Shown here one piece after another: positions 10,018 through 19,318 of a DNA stretch of 64,000 bases. Every line of letters starts with the position of its first letter. Within the stretch, counting starts at the first letter, position 1. The notes under the pieces are model-generated. The model ran no database searches and had not been told where the DNA came from. It saw only the letters and a program-made list of their open reading frames with translations. Where the stretch lies: assembly GCF_006494425.1 (NCBI RefSeq), contig NZ_VHIV01000001.1, forward strand, positions 558,001-622,000, read 5' to 3'. Source of the DNA: Bacillus dicomae. Its GTDB lineage: Bacteria > Bacillota > Bacilli > Bacillales > Bacillaceae_G. A program made the position numbers and the translations under genes.

Positions 10018-10203
10018 TTATCCACGTAATTGTTGTTGAGCTAAAGCGACAAGACGTTTTGTTACTTCCCCGCCAACTGATCCGTTAGAACGAGATGCTG
10101 TATTAGATCCTAAGCTTACACCGAATTCTTGTGCAATTTCATATTTAAATTGTTCAAGCGCTTGTTCAGCACCTGGAACTAGTAATTTATTTGTTTTTAC
10201 CAT
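10018..10203 (-). CDS. Alpha/beta-type small acid-soluble spore protein
   Basis: A 61-residue SASP that coats and protects spore DNA. Family signatures are [11 protein letters not shown], the germination-protease-type region, and [18 protein letters not shown]. The frame continues four codons upstream, but SASPs begin like [12 protein letters not shown], and ATG 10203 has AAGGATG ahead at workable spacing. It is monocistronic with its own terminator. Expression in the forespore under sigma-G is expected from the family; I did not identify a convincing promoter. Confidence 0.95.
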   Translation of the reverse strand: MVKTNKLLVPGAEQALEQFKYEIAQEFGVSLGSNTASRSNGSVGGEVTKRLVALAQQQLRG

Positions 10204-10328
10204 GTTGATACACATCCTTATGAGTAGTCCAGTTTAGTTAAGCAATATCTAAGCTGGTAATGTTATTTTATGTGGAAACGAGGTGCTCATACCCGGAAGT
10301 AATCGGTGTGATTAGAAGTTCTTGGATA

Positions 10329-10362
10329 GAAAAAAGAGTAGCAAATTTGCTACTCTTTTTTC
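10329..10362 (-). terminator. Terminator of the phaQPJ transcript
   Basis: A perfect 34-base palindrome flanked by A and T runs, overlapping the phaJ stop. Confidence 0.85.
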
Positions 10363-10793
10363 AGTATTGTCGCTGTACCTTCTACGACAATATCATCTGA
10401 TTGATTATAGATGTTTGTTTGTAATGTAATGATTTTTTTATCATCCCGTTTTTTTATGACTTCCGCCACAACGCGAAGTGTATCGCCAATTTTGACAGGA
10501 GCACGGAATGAAACGTTTTGAGATAAATAAATCGTATTTTTACCCGGGAGTTTCGTTCCAAGGATGGTAGAAATAAAACTCGAAACGAGCATACCATGGG
10601 CAATACGTTCTTTAAACATTGTCGTTTTTGCAAAAGAGTCTAAAATATGAATAGGATTCACATCTCCAGTCAATTTTGCGAAATTGATAACGTCCTCATC
10701 TGTAATCGTTTTTGTAAGTGATGCTTGATCACCAACTTGAATCTCATCATAACGAAGCTCCGGGACGGTTTGTGCTTCTTGAAATGGATTCAT
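10350..10793 (-). CDS. phaJ: (R)-specific enoyl-CoA hydratase, MaoC-like (PhaJ)
   Basis: A 147-residue single hot-dog-fold hydratase that makes (R)-3-hydroxyacyl-CoA from enoyl-CoA and so feeds fatty-acid intermediates into PHA. The MaoC active-site block is clear: the Asp and His of TGDVNPIHILDSFA, followed by AHGMLVSSFIST. ATG 10793 follows AAGGAGGACAAA; the open frame upstream has no comparable site. It is the last gene of the minus-strand phaQ-phaP-phaJ set. Confidence 0.92.
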   Translation of the reverse strand: MNPFQEAQTVPELRYDEIQVGDQASLTKTITDEDVINFAKLTGDVNPIHILDSFAKTTMFKERIAHGMLVSSFISTILGTKLPGKNTIYLSQNVSFRAPVKIGDTLRVVAEVIKKRDDKKIITLQTNIYNQSDDIVVEGTATILKKE

Positions 10794-10894
10794 TTTGTCC
10801 TCCTTCTTTTCCATATCGAAAAATGCCAGCCATCTTGATGTAGTAGGAGGAAGAAAGAGTTTTGTTTGTGCTGCAGTTAGCTCCCACATTTTTC

Positions 10895-11419
10895 TTACTT
10901 GATGGAAGTAAATAGATTTTTTGAGTTTTCCTCGAACTTTTTTGCGAGTTCCAACTGTTTTGACTTGAACTCTTCCAAAAAACCTTCTAACTGTTTTTGA
11001 GCCTCTTCACGTTGTAATTGTTGTTGTTCAATAAATTGCTTTGTCGTTTCTTCAAATTGACCGCTTGTTTGAGTAAGAATAGACAAAGATGTTTTTGTAG
11101 GAGAAACAGTAAGCTGTTGCATATGAGCAGAAAGTTCTTTCCACTTGTCTTGCCACTCATTAATTTGATCATTTAAGGAGTTTCCAGTTAATTGCTTCAC
11201 GTAATCTGTATATTGGTTATTGAACTGAGCAGTGAATTGTTGTAGTTCTTTTTCTAGTTCATCTACTCCTGATGTTAATTTATGCAAAGCATCTTGTTGT
11301 TGTTTTAATGTTTCTAAAGTAAGTTGCTCTAATTGTTTCCCAGCTGAAGAGAATAGGGAAAGAGATTGAGACCAGTTTTTCCAAAATGCATCGACCAATT
11401 CGTATGGTTTAGTTTCCAT
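10895..11419 (-). CDS. phaP: Phasin PhaP
   Basis: A 174-residue, glutamine- and lysine-rich, largely coiled-coil protein with no membrane segment. This is the profile of Bacillus PhaP phasins that coat PHA granules. It starts METKPYELVDAFWKNW and sits between phaQ and phaJ on the minus strand. PhaQ, immediately upstream, is known in Bacillus to repress phaQ-phaP until PHB is present. The assignment rests on position and composition as well as similarity. Confidence 0.92.
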   Translation of the reverse strand: METKPYELVDAFWKNWSQSLSLFSSAGKQLEQLTLETLKQQQDALHKLTSGVDELEKELQQFTAQFNNQYTDYVKQLTGNSLNDQINEWQDKWKELSAHMQQLTVSPTKTSLSILTQTSGQFEETTKQFIEQQQLQREEAQKQLEGFLEEFKSKQLELAKKFEENSKNLFTSIK

Positions 11420-11461
11420 TGTTTGACCCCCAAATGTTTTTTTGCATATTGTGAACGCAGA

Positions 11462-11914
11462 TTACTCTGCTGTACCACCAGGTGAAGATGAAGAATCCTT
11501 TTCATCCTTTTCTGGAGAAGTAGAAAATGGAAAGAATGCATTGGTGTATAACGTAAAAAACGTCCGCAACATATTTTGATAATGTTCAAAAGAAGTCGCA
11601 CATGTTGTTAAATATTGCTCTCCATATTCAGTTAAAGAATAAATTCTTTTTGCTGGCCCTCCGTCGCTTGTATCCCAAGTAGAAGAAATAAGGTTTTCTT
11701 TTTCTAATTTACGTAGTGTTCTGTACACATTACCTTGGTCAACAGAAGAGAAGCCGATATCCATTAGCATTTGAATAAGTTTGTAACCATGAAGACTCCA
11801 GTCTTTAAGACAGAGAAGTAAGAAGGGAACTAAGAAGTTTTTTGGCATGGAGTTTGGTTGTTTTGCTTGGTTGTTCTCCAAACTTTCGCGTTGTTCTGGT
11901 TCATTATGTAGCAT
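11462..11914 (-). CDS. phaQ: PHB-responsive repressor PhaQ (PadR family)
   Basis: A 150-residue protein with a PadR-type winged helix: the DNA-binding core is YKLIQMLMDIGFSSVDQG, followed by VYRTLRKLEKENLIS and the wing GPAKRIYSLTEYGEQ. The C-terminal helix serves dimerisation. In Bacillus, PhaQ represses its own operon and phaP and is released by poly-3-hydroxybutyrate. It is transcribed divergently from phaRBC; the roughly 200-base gap should hold both promoters. Confidence 0.93.
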   Translation of the reverse strand: MLHNEPEQRESLENNQAKQPNSMPKNFLVPFLLLCLKDWSLHGYKLIQMLMDIGFSSVDQGNVYRTLRKLEKENLISSTWDTSDGGPAKRIYSLTEYGEQYLTTCATSFEHYQNMLRTFFTLYTNAFFPFSTSPEKDEKDSSSSPGGTAE

Positions 11915-12112
11915 GATTGTGCATCACCTCATGAATCAGTTAGATGGAATTCTTTGCTTATAAGTGCAATTTACACCTATCTGTTTTTAAAGTCAATACA
12001 TTTGTTAGAAAATAGAAAAAAATAAAATATAGACTTGAAGTTTTATTCAGAATATTAGAAAATAATGAATAGGTTGAATTGTTTCAAAAACGAAAAAGGG
12101 AGTGTAGGTAAA

Positions 12113-12595
12113 GTGATTGATCAAAAATTCGATCCACTACAAGCATGGAAAAATGCTTATGAACAAACCGAAACATTTTGGGGAAAAGCGCTCAATGAAA
12201 CAATTAAAACAGAAGAATATTCTGCTTGGATGGGCAGCGTTCTAGATTTGAATTTGTTTTATCAAAAAGCATTAAATGATACGACAAAAAATTATTTAGA
12301 GCAGGTGAATGTGCCTACGAAAGAGGATATCGCTAGAGTGGCTACGCTTGTTATTAACTTAGAAAATAAAGTGGATAACATTGAGGAGTTTCTAGAAGAG
12401 AAGGTAGAGTCAGTAGGACAAGCTCCTACATTAAAGCGAGATGTTACGAAAGTAAAACAAGATATTCGCACATTAGAAACGAAAGTTGATCAAATTTTAG
12501 AATTGCTAGAAAAGCAAAATGCAGTACTAGCAAAACTACAAGAACCTGTAAAAGAAGAAGTAAAACCTACGAATAAGCCAGAAAATAAAAAGTGA
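12113..12595 (+). CDS. phaR: PHA synthase subunit PhaR (class IV)
   Basis: The 160-residue non-catalytic partner of PhaC in class IV synthases. It is a coiled-coil-rich protein with heptads near residues 80-150 (LVINLENKVDNIEEFLEE, KVKQDIRTLETKVDQILELL) and a charged tail. The frame runs upstream to ATG 12065, but GTG 12113 (IDQKFDPLQAWKNAYEQTE) lies ten bases after GGGAG and matches known PhaR N-termini. It heads phaR-phaB-phaC on the plus strand. Confidence 0.93.
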   Translation: MIDQKFDPLQAWKNAYEQTETFWGKALNETIKTEEYSAWMGSVLDLNLFYQKALNDTTKNYLEQVNVPTKEDIARVATLVINLENKVDNIEEFLEEKVESVGQAPTLKRDVTKVKQDIRTLETKVDQILELLEKQNAVLAKLQEPVKEEVKPTNKPENKK

Positions 12596-12746
12596 TAATA
12601 GCGCTTGTTTATAACATATGAAAGAGAGAGGGAGAATCTCTTTTATGTGTATAAACAGCGAAACATAATTATATAGGGACTCCATAGTGTGAGTACCAAA
12701 ATGATTCATAATAGTCGTTCACAAATTCATTTAAGGGGGAAAAGAA

Positions 12747-13490
12747 ATGGTTCAATTAAATGGAAAAGTAGCAATCGTAACAGGTGGGGCAAAAGGAATT
12801 GGAAAAGCGATTACAGTAGCGTTAGCACAAGAGGGCGCAAAAGTTGTTATTAACTATAACAGCAGTAAAGAAGCAGCTGAAAACTTAGTAAATGAACTAG
12901 GAAAAGAAGGACATGACGTTTATGCAGTTCAAGCAGATGTTTCTAAAGTAGAAGACGCAAACCGACTTGTAGAAGAAGCAGTGAATCATTTTGGTAAAGT
13001 TGATATTCTTGTTAATAATGCTGGTATTACAAGAGATCGTACATTCAAAAAGTTAAATCGTGAAGATTGGGAACGCGTAATTGACGTAAACTTAAGCAGT
13101 GTGTTTAATACGACAAGCGCGGTACTTCCATACATAACGGAAGCGGAAGAAGGTAGAATTATTAGCATTTCTTCTATCATCGGACAAGCGGGTGGATTTG
13201 GACAAACAAACTACTCAGCAGCGAAAGCAGGTATGCTAGGATTTACAAAATCATTAGCATTAGAGCTTGCAAAAACAAATGTAACTGTAAACGCTATTTG
13301 CCCAGGATTTATTGATACTGAAATGGTAGCAGAAGTACCAGAAGAAGTACGTCAAAAAATCGTTGCAAAAATCCCGAAAAAACGTTTTGGTCAAGCTGAT
13401 GAAATTGCAAAAGGTGTAGTATACCTATGCCGTGACGGTGCTTATATCACAGGTCAGCAATTAAACATTAACGGCGGATTATATATGTAA
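12747..13490 (+). CDS. phaB: Acetoacetyl-CoA reductase PhaB
   Basis: A 247-residue short-chain dehydrogenase that reduces acetoacetyl-CoA to (R)-3-hydroxybutyryl-CoA with NADPH. Seen are the nucleotide motif TGGAKGIG, the NNAG block (LVNNAGITRD), the catalytic Ser in ISSIIGQ and YSAAK with Tyr and Lys. A strong AAGGGGG precedes the ATG. It differs from fatty-acid FabG mainly by context: it lies between phaR and phaC. Confidence 0.93.
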   Translation: MVQLNGKVAIVTGGAKGIGKAITVALAQEGAKVVINYNSSKEAAENLVNELGKEGHDVYAVQADVSKVEDANRLVEEAVNHFGKVDILVNNAGITRDRTFKKLNREDWERVIDVNLSSVFNTTSAVLPYITEAEEGRIISISSIIGQAGGFGQTNYSAAKAGMLGFTKSLALELAKTNVTVNAICPGFIDTEMVAEVPEEVRQKIVAKIPKKRFGQADEIAKGVVYLCRDGAYITGQQLNINGGLYM

Positions 13491-13502
13491 TGAAGTAAGA
13501 AA

Positions 13503-13540
13503 AAAGTGCATATCCATAGCAGGAATGCACTTCTTTTTTT
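13503..13540 (+). terminator. Terminator-like hairpin between phaB and phaC
   Basis: AAAGTGCAT (13503-13511) and ATGCACTT (13525-13532) are followed by a T run. It may reduce phaC expression relative to phaRB or act as an attenuator. Confidence 0.65.
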
Positions 13541-13572
13541 AGAAGGAAATTGACCAAAAAGGAGATAGAAAA

Positions 13573-14658
13573 ATGACTACATTCGCAACAGAATGGGAAA
13601 AGCAATTAGAGCTATACCCAGAAGAGTACCGAAAAGCATACCGCCGAGTGAAAAGGGCGAGTGAAATTTTATTACGTGAACCAGAGCCGCAAGTAGGGTT
13701 AACACCAAAAGAGGTTATTTGGACGAAGAATAAGACGAAGCTTTATCGCTACATTCCAAAACAAGAAAAAACACAAAGAGTTCCAATTCTATTAATATAT
13801 GCTCTTATTAATAAACCATATATTATGGACTTAACTCCTGGAAATAGTTTAGTGGAATATTTAGTGGACCGCGGTTTTGATGTGTATATGCTTGATTGGG
13901 GCACATTTGGTTTAGAAGATAGTCATTTGAAATTTGATGATTTCGTGTTTGATTATATTGCAAAAGCAGTAAAAAAAGTGATGCGAACTGCAAAATCGGA
14001 CGAGATTTCTTTACTTGGTTATTGCATGGGTGGAACGCTAACTTCTATTTATGCAGCACTTCATCCGCACATGCCAATTCGCAATTTAATCTTTATGACA
14101 AGTCCTTTTGATTTCTCTGAAACAGGATTATATGGTCCTTTATTAGATGAGAAATATTTCAATTTAGATAAAGCGGTTGATACATTCGGAAATATTCCGC
14201 CAGAAATGATTGATTTCGGAAACAAAATGTTAAAACCAATTACAAACTTTGTTGGCCCATACGTTGCTTTAGTAGATCGTTCAGAGAATGAGCGCTTCGT
14301 AGAAAGCTGGAGGTTAGTTCAAAAGTGGGTTGGCGATGGTATTCCGTTCCCGGGTGAATCATACAGACAGTGGATTCGTGATTTTTATCAAAATAATAAA
14401 CTGGTTAAGGGTGAACTCGTTATTCGTGGCCAAAAGGTAGACCTTGCAAATATTAAGGCGAATGTCTTAAATATTTCAGGGAAACGTGATCATATCGCCC
14501 TGCCATGCCAAGTAGAAGCATTGCTAGATCATATTTCTAGCACAGATAAACAATATGTATGTTTACCGACAGGGCATATGTCTATCGTTTACGGCGGAAC
14601 AGCTGTAAAACAAACGTATCCGACGATTGGAGATTGGCTGGACGAGCGTTCGAAGTAA
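13573..14658 (+). CDS. phaC: Class IV PHA synthase catalytic subunit PhaC
   Basis: A 361-residue alpha/beta-hydrolase-fold synthase that polymerises 3-hydroxyacyl-CoA. The lipase-like box LLGYCMGGTL holds the catalytic Cys near residue 151, SGKRDHIA the catalytic Asp region and PTGHMSIVYGG the His. The length is typical of class III/IV PhaC, shorter than class I, and it needs PhaR. The ATG follows AAGGAGATAG. A terminator follows at 14668. Confidence 0.95.
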   Translation: MTTFATEWEKQLELYPEEYRKAYRRVKRASEILLREPEPQVGLTPKEVIWTKNKTKLYRYIPKQEKTQRVPILLIYALINKPYIMDLTPGNSLVEYLVDRGFDVYMLDWGTFGLEDSHLKFDDFVFDYIAKAVKKVMRTAKSDEISLLGYCMGGTLTSIYAALHPHMPIRNLIFMTSPFDFSETGLYGPLLDEKYFNLDKAVDTFGNIPPEMIDFGNKMLKPITNFVGPYVALVDRSENERFVESWRLVQKWVGDGIPFPGESYRQWIRDFYQNNKLVKGELVIRGQKVDLANIKANVLNISGKRDHIALPCQVEALLDHISSTDKQYVCLPTGHMSIVYGGTAVKQTYPTIGDWLDERSK

Positions 14659-14667
14659 AAATAAAAG

Positions 14668-14700
14668 ATCCAACTAGCGTTGTGTTAGTTGGATTTTTTT
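14668..14700 (+). terminator. Terminator of phaRBC
   Basis: ATCCAACTA (14668-14676) pairs with TTAGTTGGAT (14685-14694), followed by a T run. Confidence 0.85.
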
Positions 14701-14753
14701 ATGGAAAATAACAAAACATAGAAAGGAGAAATTCACATTTTAGGAGTATAATT

Positions 14754-15947
14754 ATGAAACTTATGACTGGTAAGTTGTTTTGGAATACAGGAGTTTCTGT
14801 ACCTTGTTATCCACTGTTAGAAAATGATATGATATGTGATGTGCTCGTAGTTGGAAGTGGCGAAGCAGGTGCCCATATAGCATATGCGTTAGCGAAAATT
14901 GGCATGAGTGTTACACTCATTGAAAAAAGAGCAATCGCCTGCGGTAGCACAGTTGCTAATACAGGTTTACTACAATTTCTTCATGATAAATCGTTAACTT
15001 CACTTATCCATACATTTGGTGAAGAAAAAGGGGTACGGGCATATAAGCTTTGTTACGAAGCATTACGAACAATGGAGAAAGTTGTACCGACTCTTGATAT
15101 TGATCCCCAGTTTATTCCGCGAAGTAGTTTGTATTATGCAAGTAGAAGTGAGGACGTATCGTTTTTACAAGAAGAATATAATACGTTACGTCATTATGGA
15201 TTCCCAGTTGAATATTTTACTGATTCACATATGAAGAAGAAGTATTCCTTTACAAAACAAGCAGCGCTATATACACACGGTGATGCTGAGGTAAATCCGT
15301 ATTTATTAGCGCATAGCCTTTTGCATAAAGCAAATCAAATGGGTGCTACTATATATGAACATACAGAGGCCATACATATAAAAAAACGTCAAAATGATTT
15401 AATTTGTTATACGAAAACAGGAAATCAAATTGTAGCAAAGAATATTATTATGGCGACGGGTTATGAAGCGCTCTTCGGAAAGAAAGAAAAAAATACAACA
15501 GTGGAAACATCATATGCAGTTGTGACAAATAAGGTAGATTCATTTGAAGGCTGGCATGAGCAATCATTAATTTGGGAAACAGCAAGGCCTTACTTATATT
15601 TTAGGACGTATGAAAATCGTATTATTGTAGGTGGATTAGATGAAGAGGTGCAAATTCAAACAATCGGTGATACGAAATTATTGCATAAGCGTGATGTCCT
15701 TATTAACTTTGTAAAAGAGATGTTCCCGCAGTATAAAAATATACAGGCAGATTACTATTGGGCAGCAGCATTCGGTGGTAGTCATGATGGTCTCCCTATT
15801 TTTAAAAAAGATAAAAAGATACATAATTTATTTTATGCATTGCCATATGGAGGTAATGGAACTGTGTATGGAATGGTATTTGCCAAATTATTTGAGCGGT
15901 TATTTACAAATAAAGAAAGTGAAGATTTTTCTTTATTTAATCGATAG
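14754..15947 (+). CDS. FAD-dependent oxidoreductase (DAO family)
   Basis: A 397-residue protein of the D-amino-acid-oxidase fold. It has the Rossmann dinucleotide motif VVGSGEAGAHIAYALA at residues 32-47, a FAD-ribose acidic strand end (TLIEKR), MATGYEALFG, and a C-terminal flavin-binding segment ALPYGGNGTVYGMVFA. The substrate cannot be read from sequence; relatives oxidise glycine, sarcosine or other amines. It is followed after 23 bases by a Ktr channel gene, so the two may share a transcript, which is an unexplained pairing. Confidence 0.85.
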   Translation: MKLMTGKLFWNTGVSVPCYPLLENDMICDVLVVGSGEAGAHIAYALAKIGMSVTLIEKRAIACGSTVANTGLLQFLHDKSLTSLIHTFGEEKGVRAYKLCYEALRTMEKVVPTLDIDPQFIPRSSLYYASRSEDVSFLQEEYNTLRHYGFPVEYFTDSHMKKKYSFTKQAALYTHGDAEVNPYLLAHSLLHKANQMGATIYEHTEAIHIKKRQNDLICYTKTGNQIVAKNIIMATGYEALFGKKEKNTTVETSYAVVTNKVDSFEGWHEQSLIWETARPYLYFRTYENRIIVGGLDEEVQIQTIGDTKLLHKRDVLINFVKEMFPQYKNIQADYYWAAAFGGSHDGLPIFKKDKKIHNLFYALPYGGNGTVYGMVFAKLFERLFTNKESEDFSLFNR

Positions 15948-15970
15948 AAAAAAGGTAGCGAAGTGATGGA

Positions 15971-17320
15971 ATGAGAGATATAAAAAAGTTTTTACAAAAA
16001 TTACGTCCAGTACAACTCATTGTTTTATTTTATTTATTAGCAGTATTTGTATCGGTAATATTACTTAGTTTACCGTTTGTTACGAAGGCTGGTGTGAAAT
16101 GGACATTTATCGATGCCCTCTTTACATCGGTTAGTGCGGTAAGTGTTACGGGTCTGTCTGTTGTTACGATTTCAGATACATTTACTACGGCAGGAATTAT
16201 TATTTTAGCCCTTATTTTACAATTAGGCGGATTAGGAATCATGGCGCTTGGTACGTTCGTTTGGATTATAACAGGGAAAAAGATTGGTTTGCAGAGAAGA
16301 AGACTTATTATGGCAGACCATAATCAAGGAAATTTATCAGGTCTTGTAGAATTGATGCGCTCTATTTTAATTGTAATTATTTCGATAGAACTTATTGGAG
16401 CAATATTATTAGGTACAAGATTCTTACTTTACTTTCCAACTTGGCAAGAAGCTTATTTTCACGGTTTCTTTGCGGCTGTTAGTGCAACTACGAACGGCGG
16501 ATTTGATTTAACAGGACAATCGCTAATTCCGTATAAAAAAGATTACATTGTTCAAATGATTCATATGTTACTTATTATTTTAGGAGCGATTGGTTTCCCT
16601 GTATTAATGGAAGTGAAACAATTCCTTAGTAAAAGGAGACAGCAACTATTTCGCTTTTCGTTATTTACAAAATTGACGACAACAACGTTTTTTGTGCTCG
16701 TTGTCGTTGGGACAATCATGATTTTTTTATTAGAGCGAAATCATTTTTTAGCAGGAAAATCATGGCATGAAACAATTTTCTATACATTATTCCAATCTGT
16801 GACGACGCGAAGTGGTGGACTTGCTACAATGGATATACTTGAATTGTCACAACCGACGCTTTTATTTATGAGTATATTAATGTTTATCGGAGCATCTCCA
16901 AGTTCGGTTGGGGGCGGGATACGTACAACAACATTTGCTGTTAGTATATTATCGCTATACACTTTTGCAAGAGGCGGAAGAACGGTTAGAGTCTTCAAAC
17001 GTCAGCTACATGAAGAGGACGTGCTGAAAGCATCTGTCGTTATGACGATGGGCATTTTATTATGTGCCACAGCGCTATTCATTTTATCTATTACGGAAAG
17101 TGTACCGTTTATGAGTTTAATTGTTGAAGTCTGTTCTGCTTTCGGTACTACAGGACTATCGACAGGTATTACGCCAGATTTAACAACTGTTGGTAAACTT
17201 GTACTCATTGTACTTATGTTTATCGGGCGTGTCGGTATTTTAACATTTATACTAGCTAGTGGTGGAAGAGAACAGCCACCTCGCTATAAGTACCCGAAAG
17301 AGAGAATTATTATTGGATAG
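15971..17320 (+). CDS. KtrB/KtrD-type K+ channel subunit (second paralogue)
   Basis: A 449-residue TrkH/Ktr membrane protein with four pore loops: SVTGL, TTNGGF, TTRSGG and FGTTGL. The length equals B. subtilis KtrD. It starts 23 bases after the FAD oxidoreductase. The filter loops differ from the paralogue at 8584 (second loop TTNGGF versus FNNAGF), so the two may differ in affinity or ion preference; that is inference. No KtrA/C partner is nearby. Confidence 0.92.
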   Translation: MRDIKKFLQKLRPVQLIVLFYLLAVFVSVILLSLPFVTKAGVKWTFIDALFTSVSAVSVTGLSVVTISDTFTTAGIIILALILQLGGLGIMALGTFVWIITGKKIGLQRRRLIMADHNQGNLSGLVELMRSILIVIISIELIGAILLGTRFLLYFPTWQEAYFHGFFAAVSATTNGGFDLTGQSLIPYKKDYIVQMIHMLLIILGAIGFPVLMEVKQFLSKRRQQLFRFSLFTKLTTTTFFVLVVVGTIMIFLLERNHFLAGKSWHETIFYTLFQSVTTRSGGLATMDILELSQPTLLFMSILMFIGASPSSVGGGIRTTTFAVSILSLYTFARGGRTVRVFKRQLHEEDVLKASVVMTMGILLCATALFILSITESVPFMSLIVEVCSAFGTTGLSTGITPDLTTVGKLVLIVLMFIGRVGILTFILASGGREQPPRYKYPKERIIIG

Positions 17321-17324
17321 TATG

Positions 17325-17358
17325 AAACCATTCTACCTATGTTAGGTAGAATGGTTTT
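17325..17358. terminator. Bidirectional terminator
   Basis: A 15-bp perfect stem (17325-17339 / 17343-17357) lies between the Ktr gene and the convergent DUF3905 gene. Confidence 0.88.
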
Positions 17359-17700
17359 TTAGTCGTTAATGCCAAATTGCGGATGCATAAAAGCATCCTT
17401 CTTATTATCTACTTCTTTTTTTAGCAACCCTTGATTTTCTTCTGAAATCCATCCAATATCATTTGTAGGATGAATCCATTCTTCTCCAGCCATAATGGCA
17501 GGATCTACATCATCACTCCAATTGTGAAGTGGACTGTTCTCGGAATCATATTTACTGTCTCCGATTACGACGTCATATTGATTTATGAAAGGTTGCTGCA
17601 TTTTCTTTCCGGTTCCTTTAAAAGATGGGAAATTCATTTGGTGCGGGAGCGTTTCGTCTAAAATTGGGGACTGAATCTCTTCTTTCTTCTTCAAAATCAT
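17359..17700 (-). CDS. DUF3905-type protein
   Basis: A 113-residue soluble protein with a conserved acidic and tryptophan-rich core (YDSENSPLHNWSDDVDPAIM, then AGEEWIHPTNDIGW) that I recognise as the Bacillus DUF3905 family. The function is unknown. The family is found in spore formers, so a spore role is possible but not shown here. It has its own ribosome-binding site (AAAAGGAGCG) and shares a terminator with the Ktr gene. Confidence 0.7.
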   Translation of the reverse strand: MILKKKEEIQSPILDETLPHQMNFPSFKGTGKKMQQPFINQYDVVIGDSKYDSENSPLHNWSDDVDPAIMAGEEWIHPTNDIGWISEENQGLLKKEVDNKKDAFMHPQFGIND

Positions 17701-17840
17701 CGCTCCTTTTTAATCATTTGTTCATATGTAGTATTTCCATCTAGCGGCTCTTATGTACTTGTTAACACTTGCCAGTAATAATTATTTCAGCTTGCTTCAA
17801 ACTAGAGTAGAAAGTGACTTCTTGAGAGCAGGTGAATGTA

Positions 17841-17993
17841 TTGGTAAAAAGAAAAGTAAAACAAAATGCGGCAATCAATAATAATAAAACTCCGAAAGAA
17901 AGCTTACCAGATGCAGAATTTGCATTAGAGTACGAAGGAGAAAATAGCGCAAAGTATGCAAATCGTAATTCAAAAAAAGGTAAACAAAAATGA
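17841..17993 (+). CDS. Small basic protein, spore-protein-like (TTG start)
   Basis: A 50-residue frame starts at TTG 17841 after AGGTGA, begins MVKRKVKQNAAINNNK and ends in a lysine- and asparagine-rich tail. The MVKRK start and the tail recall minor small acid-soluble spore proteins such as SspO, but I cannot match it firmly. The stop codon forms the first bases of a strong terminator, which supports a real short transcript. The only upstream ATG (17835) stops after three codons. Confidence 0.6.
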   Translation: MVKRKVKQNAAINNNKTPKESLPDAEFALEYEGENSAKYANRNSKKGKQK

Positions 17994-18022
17994 GGCGTTT
18001 TTTACAAACGCCTCATTTTTTT
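17991..18022 (+). terminator. Terminator of the small basic protein gene
   Basis: TGAGGCGTTT / AAACGCCTCA stem with a five-base loop and a T run; its first codon is the stop of the preceding gene. Confidence 0.88.
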
Positions 18023-18221
18023 GTGGGATTATAAAGTTTTTTTTAATTGTTTGTAAATTTTGTGTTTTCTATTAGCAGAAAAATATGAAAAAACATAGAA
18101 GTAGCAACGTATTACACAAAAACAAACAACAAACAAAAGATTAATGTTGGTTTAATACTGCTTTTACACTAGTTGTTTATATTTGAGTTGTACATAAGAT
18201 TTGTAAAAGGAGAGAGAGACA

Positions 18222-19298
18222 GTGAAAAAAACAATCTTTAAAGCTGTAGCAACTGGAATGGTATTTTCGTTATTAATGGGTTGTGGTGCAAAGAAAGAAG
18301 AAAGTGCTGGTGCAAAAGTAAAAGATGATAAATTATCTGGGTCATTAACTGTTTACACAGCGATTGAAGAAGAACTTGTACCAATTTATCTTGATTCTTT
18401 TAAAAAGAAATATCCCGATGTGAAGTTGAACATTGTACGTGATTCAACAGGAGTTATCACAGCGAAATTGCTAGCGGAAGGAAAAAATACACAAGCAGAT
18501 GTTGTATGGGGAACTGCTGCATCAAGTCTATTAGCTTTAGATAAAAAAGATATGTTAAAAGGATACTCTCCAAAAGGAGCAGATCGTGTTCTTCCGCAAT
18601 TTAAAGATGATAAGCAACCGGAAAAATGGGTAGGAAATACTGCATTTATGACGGGGATTGCTGTAAATAAAGAAGAATTAAAAAAGAAAAATTTACCAAT
18701 GCCGGAATCGTATGAAGATTTAACGAAACCAGAGTATAAAGGAACGCTTGTTATGCCACATCCAGCATCTTCGGGAACAGGATTTTTAACAGTTTCTGCA
18801 TGGTTACAAATTATGGGTGAAGATAAAGGCTGGGATTACATGAAGAAGCTTCATGATAATATGGCAACTTATACTCATTCAGGTTCAAAACCAGCGAAAT
18901 TAGCAGGTGCAGGTGAATATCCAGTGGGTGTATCGATGGTTTATAGTGCTTTGAAAGAGAAGCAAAAAGGTGCACCAGTTGAAGTTGTATTGCCGAAAGA
19001 AGGATTAGGTTGGGAAGTAGAAGCGAACGCACTTATTAAAAAAGATAATGCAAAAAATGAAAAATTAGCGCAAGCATTTCTAGATTGGGCAATTACGGAT
19101 GATGTAATGAAGTTGTACTTCGAGAAAAATGGATTTGCGACAATTAAAAATGATTATAAGCTTCCAGATGGATTCCCGAAAGATGTGACGGAAAAGTTAT
19201 ACAAAAAGAATGACTTTAAGTGGGCAGCAGAAAATCGCGACAAAATTTTAGAAAAATGGGAAAAAGAGTTTGGTCAAAAAGCAGAACCGAAAAAGTAA
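18222..19298 (+). CDS. phnS: 2-Aminoethylphosphonate ABC transporter, substrate-binding lipoprotein
   Basis: A 358-residue lipoprotein: hydrophobic signal, then lipobox LMGCG with the acylated Cys near residue 22. The body is a type 2 periplasmic-binding fold of the Fe3+/AEP group ([42 protein letters not shown]). It starts at GTG 18222 behind AAAGGAGAG. The next genes encode ATPase, permease, PhnX and PhnW, so 2-aminoethylphosphonate is the likely ligand. About 230 bases upstream are free of genes and should hold the operon promoter. Confidence 0.9.
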   Translation: MKKTIFKAVATGMVFSLLMGCGAKKEESAGAKVKDDKLSGSLTVYTAIEEELVPIYLDSFKKKYPDVKLNIVRDSTGVITAKLLAEGKNTQADVVWGTAASSLLALDKKDMLKGYSPKGADRVLPQFKDDKQPEKWVGNTAFMTGIAVNKEELKKKNLPMPESYEDLTKPEYKGTLVMPHPASSGTGFLTVSAWLQIMGEDKGWDYMKKLHDNMATYTHSGSKPAKLAGAGEYPVGVSMVYSALKEKQKGAPVEVVLPKEGLGWEVEANALIKKDNAKNEKLAQAFLDWAITDDVMKLYFEKNGFATIKNDYKLPDGFPKDVTEKLYKKNDFKWAAENRDKILEKWEKEFGQKAEPKK

Positions 19299-19318
19299 GT
19301 GAGTGGGAGAGAGAAAAA

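Noticed and set aside
17841..17993. Firm call of SspO for the small basic protein
   Set aside because: Only the N-terminus and basic tail resemble it; the middle does not, so it is left as spore-protein-like.
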